A stretch of DNA of 64,000 nucleotides from Pseudomonas chlororaphis subsp. piscium (GTDB lineage Bacteria; Pseudomonadota; Gammaproteobacteria; Pseudomonadales; Pseudomonadaceae), in assembly GCF_003850345.1 (NCBI RefSeq), contig NZ_CP027707.1, forward strand, positions 6,625,001 through 6,689,000, written 5' to 3'. Position numbers and translations under genes: made by a program. Below, piece by piece: positions 35,997-44,549 of this stretch (its first letter is position 1; each line of letters opens with the position of its first letter). The notes beneath the pieces were generated by a model. The model was given only the letters and a program-made list of their open reading frames with translations. It did no database searches and had not been told where the DNA came from.

Positions 35997-36779
35997 TCAG
36001 AGCAGGAATGTCAGGCCGACTACAAACAACAGGCCGGCGAACAAGCGCTTCAACAGGCGCGCCGACAGCCGATGGGCCAGTCGCGCACCGAACCGGGCAA
36101 AGACCATGCTGGTCAGGGCGATGCCCAACAGCGCCGGCAAATACACAAAACCCAGACTATGAGCCGGCAACAGCGGATCATGCCAGCCCAGAATCATGAA
36201 ACTTATTGCACTGGCCACGGCAATCGGCAAACCGCAGGCCGAGGACGTGGCCACCGCCTGCTGCATCGGCACGCTACGCCAGGTCAGGAACGGCACGGTC
36301 AGCGAGCCGCCGCCGATGCCGAAAATCGCCGAAGCCCAGCCGATCACGCTGCCGGCCAGGGTCAGCCCCAGCTTGCCGGGAACGTCACGGCTGGCCTTGG
36401 GCCGCAGGTCCAGGGTCATCTGCAGGGCGACCACCAGGGCGAAAACACCAATGATTTTCTGCAGGTTCGGTCCGGAAATCGCTTCGGCGGTCAGCGCCCC
36501 GACCCCGGCGCCGAGCAGGATGCCCAGGGTCATCCAGGCAAAGATCGGCCAGCGCACCGCGCCCCTGCGCTGGTGTTCGCGAACCGCGTTGACCGAGGTG
36601 AAGATGATAGTCGCCAGCGACGTACCGACCGCCAGGTGGGTCAGGATCGACGGATCGAAACCTTGCAGGGTGAAGCTGAACACCAGCACGGGAACGATGA
36701 TGATGCCGCCACCCACGCCAAACAGGCCGGCCAATACGCCCGCGCAGGCCCCCAGCAGCAGATAGAGCAGAAATTCCAT
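35997..36779 (-). CDS. TauE/SafE-family membrane permease
   Basis: A 260-residue polytopic membrane protein of the TauE/SafE (DUF81) family, often anion or sulfonate exporters. The two repeat signatures are GACAGVLAGLFGVGGGIIIVP near the N-terminus and GWASAIFGIGGGSLTVPF in the second half. About eight helices are expected. I chose ATG 36779 (MEFLLYLLLG) because the first helix starts there; ATG 36806, nine residues earlier, is also possible and neither has a strong ribosome site. Conserved near lgt in pseudomonads, but its substrate is unknown. Confidence 0.85.
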   Translation of the reverse strand: MEFLLYLLLGACAGVLAGLFGVGGGIIIVPVLVFSFTLQGFDPSILTHLAVGTSLATIIFTSVNAVREHQRRGAVRWPIFAWMTLGILLGAGVGALTAEAISGPNLQKIIGVFALVVALQMTLDLRPKASRDVPGKLGLTLAGSVIGWASAIFGIGGGSLTVPFLTWRSVPMQQAVATSSACGLPIAVASAISFMILGWHDPLLPAHSLGFVYLPALLGIALTSMVFARFGARLAHRLSARLLKRLFAGLLFVVGLTFLL

Positions 36780-36903
36780 GGAGGCATCCAAAAAAGAGAG
36801 CGGCATGGTAACGGATGCATGGCCCTTGGCTCCACTGGATGGCGATGGATACCCAGTCGATCTGTGCGTAGAGTGAACAAAAAAACACAAAAGGGACGAC
36901 CTG

Positions 36904-37650
36904 ATGTGCTTGATCGTATTCGCCTGGCGGCCCGGCCACGCCCTGCCCCTGATCGTCGCGGCCAACCGTGACGAGTTCTACGCCCGCCCCAGCCTGCCGC
37001 TGGCGCAATGGCCCGAGTCCCCCGACATCTACGCCGGGCGCGACCTGGAAGCGGGCGGTACCTGGCTCGGCCTGGGCGCCGACGGACGCTTCGCCGCCCT
37101 GACCAATATCCGCAATCCCCACCAGCCCCCCGCGCGCCGTTCCCGGGGCGAACTGGTGGCGCGTTTTCTCAGCAGCAAAATGTCGATAGACAACTATTTC
37201 AGCGACGTTGTCGGCCGATCCCTGGAATATGCCGGCTTCAACCTGCTGCTGGGCACCCCTGATCAGCTCTGGCACTACAACGCCCTGGCCCGTGAGCCGC
37301 AGCAACTGGGCAGTGGCGTGTACGGCTTGTCGAATGCCGGGCTCGACACGCCCTGGCCCAAACTGCTCAAGGCCAAGGCGGCGCTGCAGGAAGTGCTGGA
37401 CGACCCGCAACCCCAGGCTCTGCTCGCCCTGCTCAGCGATGCGCAGACCGCGCCTTTTGCCGACCTGCCCGATACCGGGGTCGGCCTGGCCACCGAGAGC
37501 CTGCTGTCGAGCGTGTTTATCGCCAGCCCAAGCTATGGCACGCGGGCCAGCACGGCGCTGATCGTCCGGGCCGATGGTTCGAGGCACATAGTCGAGCGCA
37601 GCTTCGGGCCCTATGGCGGGCATCTGGGGGAAGTGGAGTTGCGGATCTAG
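36904..37650 (+). CDS. NRDE-family (TANGO2-like) protein
   Basis: A 248-residue cytosolic protein of the NRDE/TANGO2 (DUF833) family. The N-terminus MCLIVFAW has Cys2, the likely nucleophile in the Ntn-hydrolase-like fold, and NRDE appears in LIVAANRDEFYARPS. GGTWLGLGADGRFAALTN is the second family signature. Eukaryotic TANGO2 is implicated in lipid, haem or CoA-related homeostasis; the bacterial role is not established. ATG 36904. It stands alone, divergent from the TauE-like gene and followed by a perfect REP palindrome. Confidence 0.87.
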   Translation: MCLIVFAWRPGHALPLIVAANRDEFYARPSLPLAQWPESPDIYAGRDLEAGGTWLGLGADGRFAALTNIRNPHQPPARRSRGELVARFLSSKMSIDNYFSDVVGRSLEYAGFNLLLGTPDQLWHYNALAREPQQLGSGVYGLSNAGLDTPWPKLLKAKAALQEVLDDPQPQALLALLSDAQTAPFADLPDTGVGLATESLLSSVFIASPSYGTRASTALIVRADGSRHIVERSFGPYGGHLGEVELRI

Positions 37651-37665
37651 CGGACGCTATCGTGA

Positions 37666-37701
37666 GCAAGCCCGCTCCTACAGCTGTAGGAGCGGGCTTG
37701 C
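37666..37701. repeat. Perfect 36-bp REP palindrome
   Basis: GCAAGCCCGCTCCTACAG is followed directly by its exact complement CTGTAGGAGCGGGCTTGC with no loop, between convergent NRDE and ptsP genes. Confidence 0.93.
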
Positions 37702-37722
37702 TTGCACTGGAAACAACGGGGA

Positions 37723-40002
37723 TTAAAGGGTCTTGGCCGACGCCGGATTGATCATCCGCGCCAGGCCCAGGTTCTTCAGCGCCAGTTGCAGCGAGCTGTG
37801 GATAACTTGCGGGTTGTCGATGGTCATCAACTCGGCCAGCAATTCCTTGGCCTTGCTGAGATTGATCTGACGCAGCATCCACTTCACTTTCGGCAGGTTG
37901 GTGGCGTTCATCGACAGGCTGTCGAAGCCCATCGCCATCAGCAGCACCGCCGCCGCCGGATCGCCAGCCATCTCGCCGCAGATACTCACCGGCTTGCCTT
38001 CGGCATGGGCGTCGCGCACCACGGTCTGCAAGGCCTGCAGCACCGCTGGGTGCAGGTAGTCGTAGAGATCCGCCACCCGTGGGTTGTTGCGGTCCACGGC
38101 CAGCAGGTACTGGGTCAGGTCGTTGGAGCCGACCGACAGGAAGTCCACCTGGCGCGCCAGTTCCTTGGTCTGGTACACCGCGGCCGGGATCTCGATCATC
38201 ACCCCGATCGGCGGCATCGGCACGTCGGTGCCTTCGTCGCGCACCTCGCCCCAGGCGCGGTGGATCAGGTGCAATGCTTCTTCCAGCTCATGGGTGCCGG
38301 AAATCATCGGCAGGAGAATGCGCAGGTTGTTCAGGCCTTCGCTGGCCTTGAGCATGGCGCGGGTCTGGACGAGGAAAATCTCGGGATGGTCGAGGGTGAC
38401 GCGAATGCCGCGCCAGCCGAGGAAGGGGTTGTCTTCCTTGATCGGGAAATACGACAGTGACTTGTCGCCGCCGATGTCCAGGCTGCGCATCGTCACCGGT
38501 TGCGGGTGGAAGGCGGAAAGTTGCTCGCGATAGATCGCCAGCTGCTCCTTTTCGCTCGGGAAACGTTGGTTGATCATGAACGGCACTTCGGTGCGGTACA
38601 GACCCACGCCTTCGGCGCCACGCTTCTGCGCCCGCGCCACGTCCGCCAGCAGGCCAGTGTTGACCCACAGCGGCATGCGGTGGCCGTCCAGCGTCACGCA
38701 CGGCTGGTCGCGCAGCGCATCCAGGCCCTGGGCCAGTTGCCGCTCTTCCTCGACCACATCGGCGAACTGCTTGCGCAGCACGTCGCTGGGGTTGGTGTAG
38801 ACCTCGCCGTGGTAGCCGTCGACGATCATCTGGATGCCGTCGACTTTCGAGTACGGCAGGTCGACCAGGCCCATCACCGTCGGGATACCCATGGCCCGGG
38901 CCAGGATCGCCACGTGGGAGTTGCCCGAACCCAATACCGAGACCAGGCCGACCAGCTTGCCTTCCGGCACCTCGCCGAGCATGGCCGGCGTCAGTTCTTC
39001 GCTGACCAAGATGGTGTTGTCGGGGTAGACCAGGGTTTGCTGACGCTCTTCCTGCAGGTAGGCCAGCAGGCGGCGGCCCAGGTCCTTGACGTCCGACGCC
39101 CGCTCGCGCAGGTAGGCATCGTCCATCAGTTCGAAACGGTTGACGTGATCGGTGACCACCTGGCGCAACGCGCCCTGGGCCCACTGGCCGGTCTTGATCA
39201 CCGTGGTCACTTCGCTGCCCAGGGAGGCATCGTCGAGCATCATCAGGTAGACGTCGAACAGCGCCCGTTCTTCGGGGCGCAGCTGGGTGGCGAGTTTTTC
39301 CGAGAGGGTGCGCATGTCGGCGCGCACGCCTTCGATGGCTGTCTTGAACAACGCCAGCTCGGCGTCGATGTCGGTAATGCTCTTGTCAGGCACCACGTCC
39401 AGATCGGCCGGCGGCAGCATGACCACCGCGGTACCGACCGCCGCGCCTGGCGAACCGGGCACGCCGACGAACTTGGCTTCCTGGATGCCCTTGCCCTGGC
39501 GGCCCAGGCCACGGATCGAGCCGGTGGCTTCGGCGTGGGCGATAACCCCCGCCAGCTGGGCGCTCATAGTCACCAGGAAGGCTTCTTCGCCCTCGTCGAA
39601 CTGACGACGCTCCTTTTGCTGGATGACCAGAACGCCGACGACCCGACGGTGGTGAATGATCGGTGCACCGAGGAAGGAGGCATAACGCTCCTCGCCGGTC
39701 TCGGCGAAGTAGCGATAACGCGGGTGATCGGCGGCGTTTTCGAGGTTCAGCGGTTCTTCGCGCGTACCGACCAGGCCGACCAGACCTTCGTTGGGTGCCA
39801 TGCTGACCTTGCCGATCGAGCGCTTGTTCAAGCCCTCGGTGGCCATCAGGACAAAACGGTTGGTCTCCGGATCCAGCAGATAGACCGAGCAGACCTGGCT
39901 GCCCATGGCCTCTTTGACGCGCAACACAATAATCCCCAACGCCGCCTTGAGATCCTTGGCGGAGTTAACTTCCTGGACGATCTTGCGCAGCGTATTGAGC
40001 AT
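37723..40002 (-). CDS. ptsP: PEP-protein phosphotransferase of the nitrogen PTS
   Basis: A 759-residue enzyme I-Ntr. A GAF domain (about residues 15-150; LVGLVGTREEPLNLENAADH) is followed by enzyme I. The phosphorylated His is in GSGNSHVAILARAMGIP near residue 362. The PEP-binding barrel has LYRTEVPFMINQRFPSE and GVMIEIPAAVYQT, and the C-terminal active-site Cys is in SICGEMAGDP. It phosphorylates NPr, feeding the regulatory PTS that links nitrogen and carbon state, potassium and, in pseudomonads, virulence or polymer traits. Start ATG 40002. rppH lies 22 bp upstream in the same orientation, the conserved rppH-ptsP operon. Confidence 0.96.
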   Translation of the reverse strand: MLNTLRKIVQEVNSAKDLKAALGIIVLRVKEAMGSQVCSVYLLDPETNRFVLMATEGLNKRSIGKVSMAPNEGLVGLVGTREEPLNLENAADHPRYRYFAETGEERYASFLGAPIIHHRRVVGVLVIQQKERRQFDEGEEAFLVTMSAQLAGVIAHAEATGSIRGLGRQGKGIQEAKFVGVPGSPGAAVGTAVVMLPPADLDVVPDKSITDIDAELALFKTAIEGVRADMRTLSEKLATQLRPEERALFDVYLMMLDDASLGSEVTTVIKTGQWAQGALRQVVTDHVNRFELMDDAYLRERASDVKDLGRRLLAYLQEERQQTLVYPDNTILVSEELTPAMLGEVPEGKLVGLVSVLGSGNSHVAILARAMGIPTVMGLVDLPYSKVDGIQMIVDGYHGEVYTNPSDVLRKQFADVVEEERQLAQGLDALRDQPCVTLDGHRMPLWVNTGLLADVARAQKRGAEGVGLYRTEVPFMINQRFPSEKEQLAIYREQLSAFHPQPVTMRSLDIGGDKSLSYFPIKEDNPFLGWRGIRVTLDHPEIFLVQTRAMLKASEGLNNLRILLPMISGTHELEEALHLIHRAWGEVRDEGTDVPMPPIGVMIEIPAAVYQTKELARQVDFLSVGSNDLTQYLLAVDRNNPRVADLYDYLHPAVLQALQTVVRDAHAEGKPVSICGEMAGDPAAAVLLMAMGFDSLSMNATNLPKVKWMLRQINLSKAKELLAELMTIDNPQVIHSSLQLALKNLGLARMINPASAKTL

Positions 40003-40024
40003 GGCTCGGGGTCGAACTCCGTCG

Positions 40025-40504
40025 TCAGTCGCGCGCTAGAAGGCGCGGGGCAAGCTCTTTGAGAGCGCGGCGATAAACCTCGCGCTTGAATGTCACCACC
40101 TGGCCCAACGGATACCAATAACTGACCCAGCGCCAGCCATCGAATTCCGGTTTACCGGTCAAATCCATCCGCACCCGCTGCTCGTTGGAGATCAGGCGCA
40201 GGAGAAACCATTTCTGTTTCTGGCCGATGCACAGCGGTTGGCTGTGGGTACGGACCAGGCGTTGCGGCAAACGATAGCGCAACCAGCCCCGGGTACAGGC
40301 GAGAATTTGCACATCTTCGCGTTCCAGGCCTACTTCTTCGTTCAACTCGCGGTACAGAGCGTCTTCCGGCGTCTCTTCGGGGTTGATTCCCCCTTGCGGA
40401 AACTGCCAGGCATCTTGATTGATACGGCGAGCCCATAGCACCTGGCCGGCATCATTCGTCAGAATGATCCCGACATTGGGGCGGAAACCATCGGGGTCGA
40501 TCAC
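40025..40504 (-). CDS. rppH: RNA pyrophosphohydrolase
   Basis: A 159-residue Nudix hydrolase that removes pyrophosphate from mRNA 5' ends and triggers RNase E decay. The Nudix box is complete ([23 protein letters not shown], residues about 38-60). The N-terminus [18 protein letters not shown] is the standard RppH start. The start is GTG at 40504, giving the normal family length; an upstream ATG at 40564 would add 20 non-conserved residues. It is the first gene of the operon with ptsP. Confidence 0.95.
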   Translation of the reverse strand: MIDPDGFRPNVGIILTNDAGQVLWARRINQDAWQFPQGGINPEETPEDALYRELNEEVGLEREDVQILACTRGWLRYRLPQRLVRTHSQPLCIGQKQKWFLLRLISNEQRVRMDLTGKPEFDGWRWVSYWYPLGQVVTFKREVYRRALKELAPRLLARD

Positions 40505-40647
40505 GGCAACAACCTCGCAAACGCATGTCGCCGCATTGTTCCACAAAGGTTGTGAAAGCAGCAACGAGGCTTCCTACCTTATGTGCACTCTTGTGAAAAG
40601 ACCGTATTCTGGTCGCCTTTTTTCAGACTTATCAGCGAGTAACCGTG

Positions 40648-41304
40648 ATGCGCCTGGCTTTATTCGACTTGGACAACACCCTTCTGGGCGGCGACAGTGA
40701 CCACGCCTGGGGCGATTACCTGTGCGAACGAGGCTTCCTCGACGCCGTCACCTACAAGGCCCGCAACGACGAGTTCTACCAGGACTACCTGGCCGGCAAG
40801 CTCGACCAGGCCGCGTACCTGAACTTCTGCCTGGAGGTTCTCGGCCGCACCGAGATGGATGTGCTCGATCAATGGCACCGCGACTACATGCGCGACTGCG
40901 TAGAACCGCTGATGCTGCCCAAGGCTGCGCAATTGCTGGCCAAGCACAAGGCCGCCGGCGACAAGCTGGTGATCATCACAGCCACCAACCGCTTCGTCAC
41001 CGCGCCGATCGCCGAACGCCTGGGCGTGGAAACCCTGATCGCCACCGAGTGCGAGATGCAGGACGGCCGCTACACCGGTCGCAGCACCGACGTCCCGTGC
41101 TTTCGCGAAGGCAAAGTCACCCGCCTGACGCGCTGGCTCGAGGAAACCGGCCACAGCCTGGAAGACAGCTATTTCTATAGCGATTCGATGAATGACTTGC
41201 CACTGCTGGATCTGGTGGCGAACCCGATCGCCGTGGACCCGGACCCGAACCTGCGGGCCCTGGCCCAGCAGCGCGGCTGGCCGGTAATCAGCCTGCGCGA
41301 CTGA
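40648..41304 (+). CDS. HAD-IB family phosphatase (SerB-like)
   Basis: A 218-residue cytosolic HAD subfamily IB hydrolase. The nucleophile motif is [15 protein letters not shown], motif II is in [11 protein letters not shown], and motif III is [15 protein letters not shown]. Enzymes of this group dephosphorylate small substrates such as phosphoserine or histidinol phosphate; the substrate here is undetermined. The ATG at 40648 is favoured over the GTG three bases before it. It is divergent from rppH across a 143-bp gap, as in other pseudomonads. Confidence 0.88.
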   Translation: MRLALFDLDNTLLGGDSDHAWGDYLCERGFLDAVTYKARNDEFYQDYLAGKLDQAAYLNFCLEVLGRTEMDVLDQWHRDYMRDCVEPLMLPKAAQLLAKHKAAGDKLVIITATNRFVTAPIAERLGVETLIATECEMQDGRYTGRSTDVPCFREGKVTRLTRWLEETGHSLEDSYFYSDSMNDLPLLDLVANPIAVDPDPNLRALAQQRGWPVISLRD

Positions 41305-41311
41305 GGACGCC

Positions 41312-41366
41312 ATCGCGAGCAAGCTCGCTCCTACACCAATCTCTTTAGGAGCGAGCTGCTCGCGAT
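41312..41366. repeat. REP-type inverted repeat pair
   Basis: ATCGCGAGCAAGCTCGCTCCTA and TAGGAGCGAGCTGCTCGCGAT flank an 11-base spacer, between convergent HAD and DUF2269 genes. Confidence 0.87.
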
Positions 41367-41383
41367 AACCATCTAAAAGCCGA

Positions 41384-41812
41384 TCAGACCGGCTTGGCGC
41401 CCATCAACCCGGCGATGGCGAAGAAACACACGAAGCTGAACACCGCCAGCGCCAGGGTGAACTTCGGACTCCCCACACCCGAAGCAATCCGCAGCCGATT
41501 GAGCCGCGCCAGCAGCCAGAAACAGCTCAGGGCACCCACTGTGTAGATCACGCTGGAGGCCAGGATCCAGGTCTGCCCCAGCGGCCAGCCCATCAGGTGC
41601 ACCAGCCACCAGCCGCTGAACGGCAGGCTGGCCAGGCAAATCACCAGCAGCAGCCAGACGAACACCAACGGCCGGCGCAACAGCCGGCTGTAGATGCTCG
41701 CGTCACCCTTGCTACGAGCGCGCCAGACCCAGATCGCCAACCCCAGCGCGCTGCCCAGCAGCAACAGGGTGGCCAGGATATGGACGGTTTTGAGGACGGT
41801 CAGCGTTTCCAT
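41384..41812 (-). CDS. DUF2269-family membrane protein
   Basis: A 142-residue protein with four predicted transmembrane helices (LKTVHILATLLLLGSALGLAI; FVWLLLVICLASLPFSGWWL; WILASSVIYTVGALSCFWLL; FTLALAVFSFVCFFAIAGL), consistent with the DUF2269 family of unknown function. The conserved His in KTVHILAT is typical. ATG 41812 gives MEntTLxxLK-type start METLTVLK. It lies 40 bp downstream of ilvA on the same strand and may be cotranscribed, but nothing links it functionally. Confidence 0.8.
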   Translation of the reverse strand: METLTVLKTVHILATLLLLGSALGLAIWVWRARSKGDASIYSRLLRRPLVFVWLLLVICLASLPFSGWWLVHLMGWPLGQTWILASSVIYTVGALSCFWLLARLNRLRIASGVGSPKFTLALAVFSFVCFFAIAGLMGAKPV

Positions 41813-41852
41813 GTAATCGACTCCTTGAGGCCTTGCCCACCAGCGTAGCCGT

Positions 41853-43367
41853 TCAGCCGAGGAACAGCTGATACGCCGGGTTATCACTCTCGTCCCAGTA
41901 CGGGTACCCGATCTGCTCCAGCGCCGCCGGCACCAGGTGGCGTTCGCTCGCCGGCACTTGCAGGCCGGCGACCACCCGGCCATCAGCCGCGCCATGGTTG
42001 CGGTAGTGGAACATCGAGATGTTCCAGCGCCCGCCGAGCTTGTTGAGGAAGTTGAACAGCGCGCCCGGACGTTCCGGGAACTCGAAGCGGAACACTACTT
42101 CGTCGCTGACCCGCGCGGCATGGCCGCCGACCATATGACGGATATGCAACTTGGCCAGTTCGTTGTCGGTCAGGTCGGTCACCGGGAAGCCCTGTTCGGA
42201 CAGGCTGGCGATCAGCGCACTGCGCGGATCGTTTTCCGGGTGGGTCTGCACACCAACGAAGATGTGCGCTTCGCTGCCGGTGTTATAGCGGTAGTTGAAC
42301 TCGGTGATCTGGCGCTTGCCGATGGCCTCGCAGAACGCCTTGAAGCTGCCCGGCTGCTCGGGAATGGTCACGGCGATAATGGCTTCGCGGCCTTCGCCCA
42401 GTTCGGCGCGCTCGGCGACATGGCGCAGGCGGTCGAAGTTGACGTTGGCGCCGGAGTCGATGGCCACCAGGGTCTGCCCGCTGACGCCACGCTGCTCGAC
42501 GTATTTCTTGATCCCGGCCACGCCCAGGGCGCCAGCCGGCTCGGTGATGGAGCGGGTGTCGTCGTAGATGTCCTTGATCGCCGCGCAGATCTCGTCGGTG
42601 CTGACAGTGATCACTTCATCCACATAGTCCTTGCAGATGTCGAAGGTGTGCTGGCCGATCTGCGCCACCGCGACGCCGTCGGCGAAGATGCCCACGGTCG
42701 GCAGCACCACGCGCTCGCCGGCGGCCATGGCCGCTTGCAGGCAGTTGGAATCGTCCGGTTCGACGCCGATGATCTTGATTTCCGGGCGCAGGTATTTGAC
42801 GTAAGCCGCGATCCCGGCGATCAGGCCGCCACCGCCGACCGGCACGAAGATCGCGTCCAGGCGCCCCGGATGCTGGCGCAGGATTTCCATCGCCACGGTG
42901 CCCTGCCCGGCGATGGTGTGCGGATCGTCGTACGGGTGGATATAGACGTAGCCTTTTTCGTCCACCAGCTTCAGCGAGTAGGCCAGGGCTTCCGGAAAGG
43001 AATCGCCGTGCAGCACCACTTTGCCACCGCGCGAGCGCACGCCTTCGACCTTGATCTCCGGGGTGGTCTTGGGCATCACGATGGTCGCCTTCACCCCCAG
43101 CACCTTGGCCGCCAGGGCCAGGCCCTGGGCATGGTTGCCGGCCGAGGCGGTGACCACGCCACGGGCGCGCTCCGCGTCGCTGAGCTGGGTCAGCTTGTTG
43201 TAGGCGCCGCGAATCTTGAACGAGAACACCGGCTGCAAGTCTTCGCGCTTGAGCCAGATCTGATTGCCCAGCCGCTCGGAGAGCTGGCGGGCAGTCTGCA
43301 ACGGGGTTTCTACGGCAACGTCGTAAACGCGCGAGGTGAGGATCTTTTTGACGTACTGTTCGAGCAT
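41853..43367 (-). CDS. ilvA: Threonine ammonia-lyase, biosynthetic
   Basis: A 504-residue PLP enzyme that converts threonine to 2-oxobutanoate, the committed step of isoleucine synthesis. The PLP lysine is K51 in FSFKIRGAYNKL. SAGNHAQGLALAA and the phosphate-binding loop PVGGGGLIAGIAAYVK are intact. The C-terminal third holds two ACT-like regulatory domains (about 330-415 and 420-504, REAIIAVTIPEQPGSFKAF and VVFRFEFPERPGALFNFL), which bind isoleucine and valine. Start ATG 43367. It is divergent from rpiA, a conserved arrangement. Confidence 0.97.
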   Translation of the reverse strand: MLEQYVKKILTSRVYDVAVETPLQTARQLSERLGNQIWLKREDLQPVFSFKIRGAYNKLTQLSDAERARGVVTASAGNHAQGLALAAKVLGVKATIVMPKTTPEIKVEGVRSRGGKVVLHGDSFPEALAYSLKLVDEKGYVYIHPYDDPHTIAGQGTVAMEILRQHPGRLDAIFVPVGGGGLIAGIAAYVKYLRPEIKIIGVEPDDSNCLQAAMAAGERVVLPTVGIFADGVAVAQIGQHTFDICKDYVDEVITVSTDEICAAIKDIYDDTRSITEPAGALGVAGIKKYVEQRGVSGQTLVAIDSGANVNFDRLRHVAERAELGEGREAIIAVTIPEQPGSFKAFCEAIGKRQITEFNYRYNTGSEAHIFVGVQTHPENDPRSALIASLSEQGFPVTDLTDNELAKLHIRHMVGGHAARVSDEVVFRFEFPERPGALFNFLNKLGGRWNISMFHYRNHGAADGRVVAGLQVPASERHLVPAALEQIGYPYWDESDNPAYQLFLG

Positions 43368-43534
43368 CGGAAAGCATCACTGAGCGGGTTGGGCAGGGCC
43401 AGCGAGTCTAACCCAGCGTTTGCCCGGGCGACCACACGAATCCAGAGGTTTTAGAAGGCCCCGGGCCCGGCTTGATGGCGCGCCGCGATCTTTTGCCCCG
43501 CCAATCGGGCAATGACCTTCCCCGCGGCGGCGCC

Positions 43535-43540
43535 TATAAT
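43535..43540 (+). promoter_or_regulatory. Probable rpiA promoter (-10 TATAAT)
   Basis: A perfect TATAAT lies 41 bp before the rpiA ATG. At 17-bp spacing, ATGACC (43512-43517) is a fair -35. Confidence 0.65.
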
Positions 43541-43581
43541 GCCGGCCTTTCCGTTCCCCCTTGCCCGCTTCCGGAGCCCGC

Positions 43582-44253
43582 ATGACCCAGGATCAACTCA
43601 AACAGGCCGTGGCCCAGGCTGCCGTCGACCTCATCCTCCCGAAACTCGATGACAAGAGCATCGTCGGGGTCGGCACCGGCTCCACCGCCAACTGCTTCAT
43701 CGACGCCCTGGCCCAGCACAAGGCCGCCTTCGATGGCGCGGTCGCCAGCTCCGAAGCCACCGCGGCGCGCCTCAAGGGCCACGGCATTCCGGTGTACGAA
43801 CTGAACACCGTCAGCGACCTGGAGTTCTACATCGACGGCGCCGACGAAAGCGACGAGCACCTGAACCTGATCAAGGGCGGCGGCGCGGCCCTGACCCGCG
43901 AGAAGATCGTCGCGGCCGTGGCCAAGACCTTCATCTGCATCGCCGACGCCAGCAAGCTGGTGCCGGTGCTGGGCGCCTTCCCGCTGCCAGTGGAAGTGAT
44001 CCCGATGGCCCGCAGCCACGTGGCCCGCGAGCTGGTGAAGCTGGGTGGCGACCCGGTCTACCGGGAAGGCGTGATCACCGACAACGGCAACATCATCCTC
44101 GATGTGCACAACATGCAGATCACCAACCCGGTGGAGCTGGAAGCGCAGATCAATGCGATTGTCGGCGTGGTCACCAACGGCCTGTTCGCCGCCCGCCCGG
44201 CCGACGTACTGCTGCTGGGCACCAGCGAAGGCGTGAAGACCCTCACCGCCTGA
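43582..44253 (+). CDS. rpiA: Ribose-5-phosphate isomerase A
   Basis: A 223-residue enzyme interconverting ribose 5-phosphate and ribulose 5-phosphate in the pentose phosphate pathway. Family signatures are [15 protein letters not shown], the active-site [24 protein letters not shown] with catalytic Asp and Lys, and [14 protein letters not shown] 43582 follows a GGAG site and gives the normal length; an upstream TTG is not needed. Confidence 0.97.
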   Translation: MTQDQLKQAVAQAAVDLILPKLDDKSIVGVGTGSTANCFIDALAQHKAAFDGAVASSEATAARLKGHGIPVYELNTVSDLEFYIDGADESDEHLNLIKGGGAALTREKIVAAVAKTFICIADASKLVPVLGAFPLPVEVIPMARSHVARELVKLGGDPVYREGVITDNGNIILDVHNMQITNPVELEAQINAIVGVVTNGLFAARPADVLLLGTSEGVKTLTA

Positions 44254-44263
44254 TGCCGCCGAT

Positions 44264-44292
44264 TTCGCCCCTGCCGCAATGGCGGGGGCGAA
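44264..44292 (+). terminator. Hairpin after rpiA
   Basis: The arms TTCGCCCCTGCC and GGCGGGGGCGAA pair with one mismatch around a five-base loop 11 bp after the rpiA stop. There is no T-run, so termination is not certain. Confidence 0.45.
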
Positions 44293-44549
44293 GGCTTCGA
44301 TTCATACCTCCCCCCGCCTCTCCCCGCACCAACTTCACCCATAGCGCTACTTTTCGCCGCATTTAGCCGCAGAAATATCCAGATTCGCGCACCAGGTCTC
44401 AGCGCGGCCCACGACTTCCCGTATCAAATCCGTTACAAATTACCGCCAGGCGACGTTCGGTTTAAGCAATGCGCCAATACAGGGTCGCCCAGGGAAAGAG
44501 GCGCGCATTGTGCAACGGCCCCCGTTTTTCACCCCCAAGGAAGATCACC

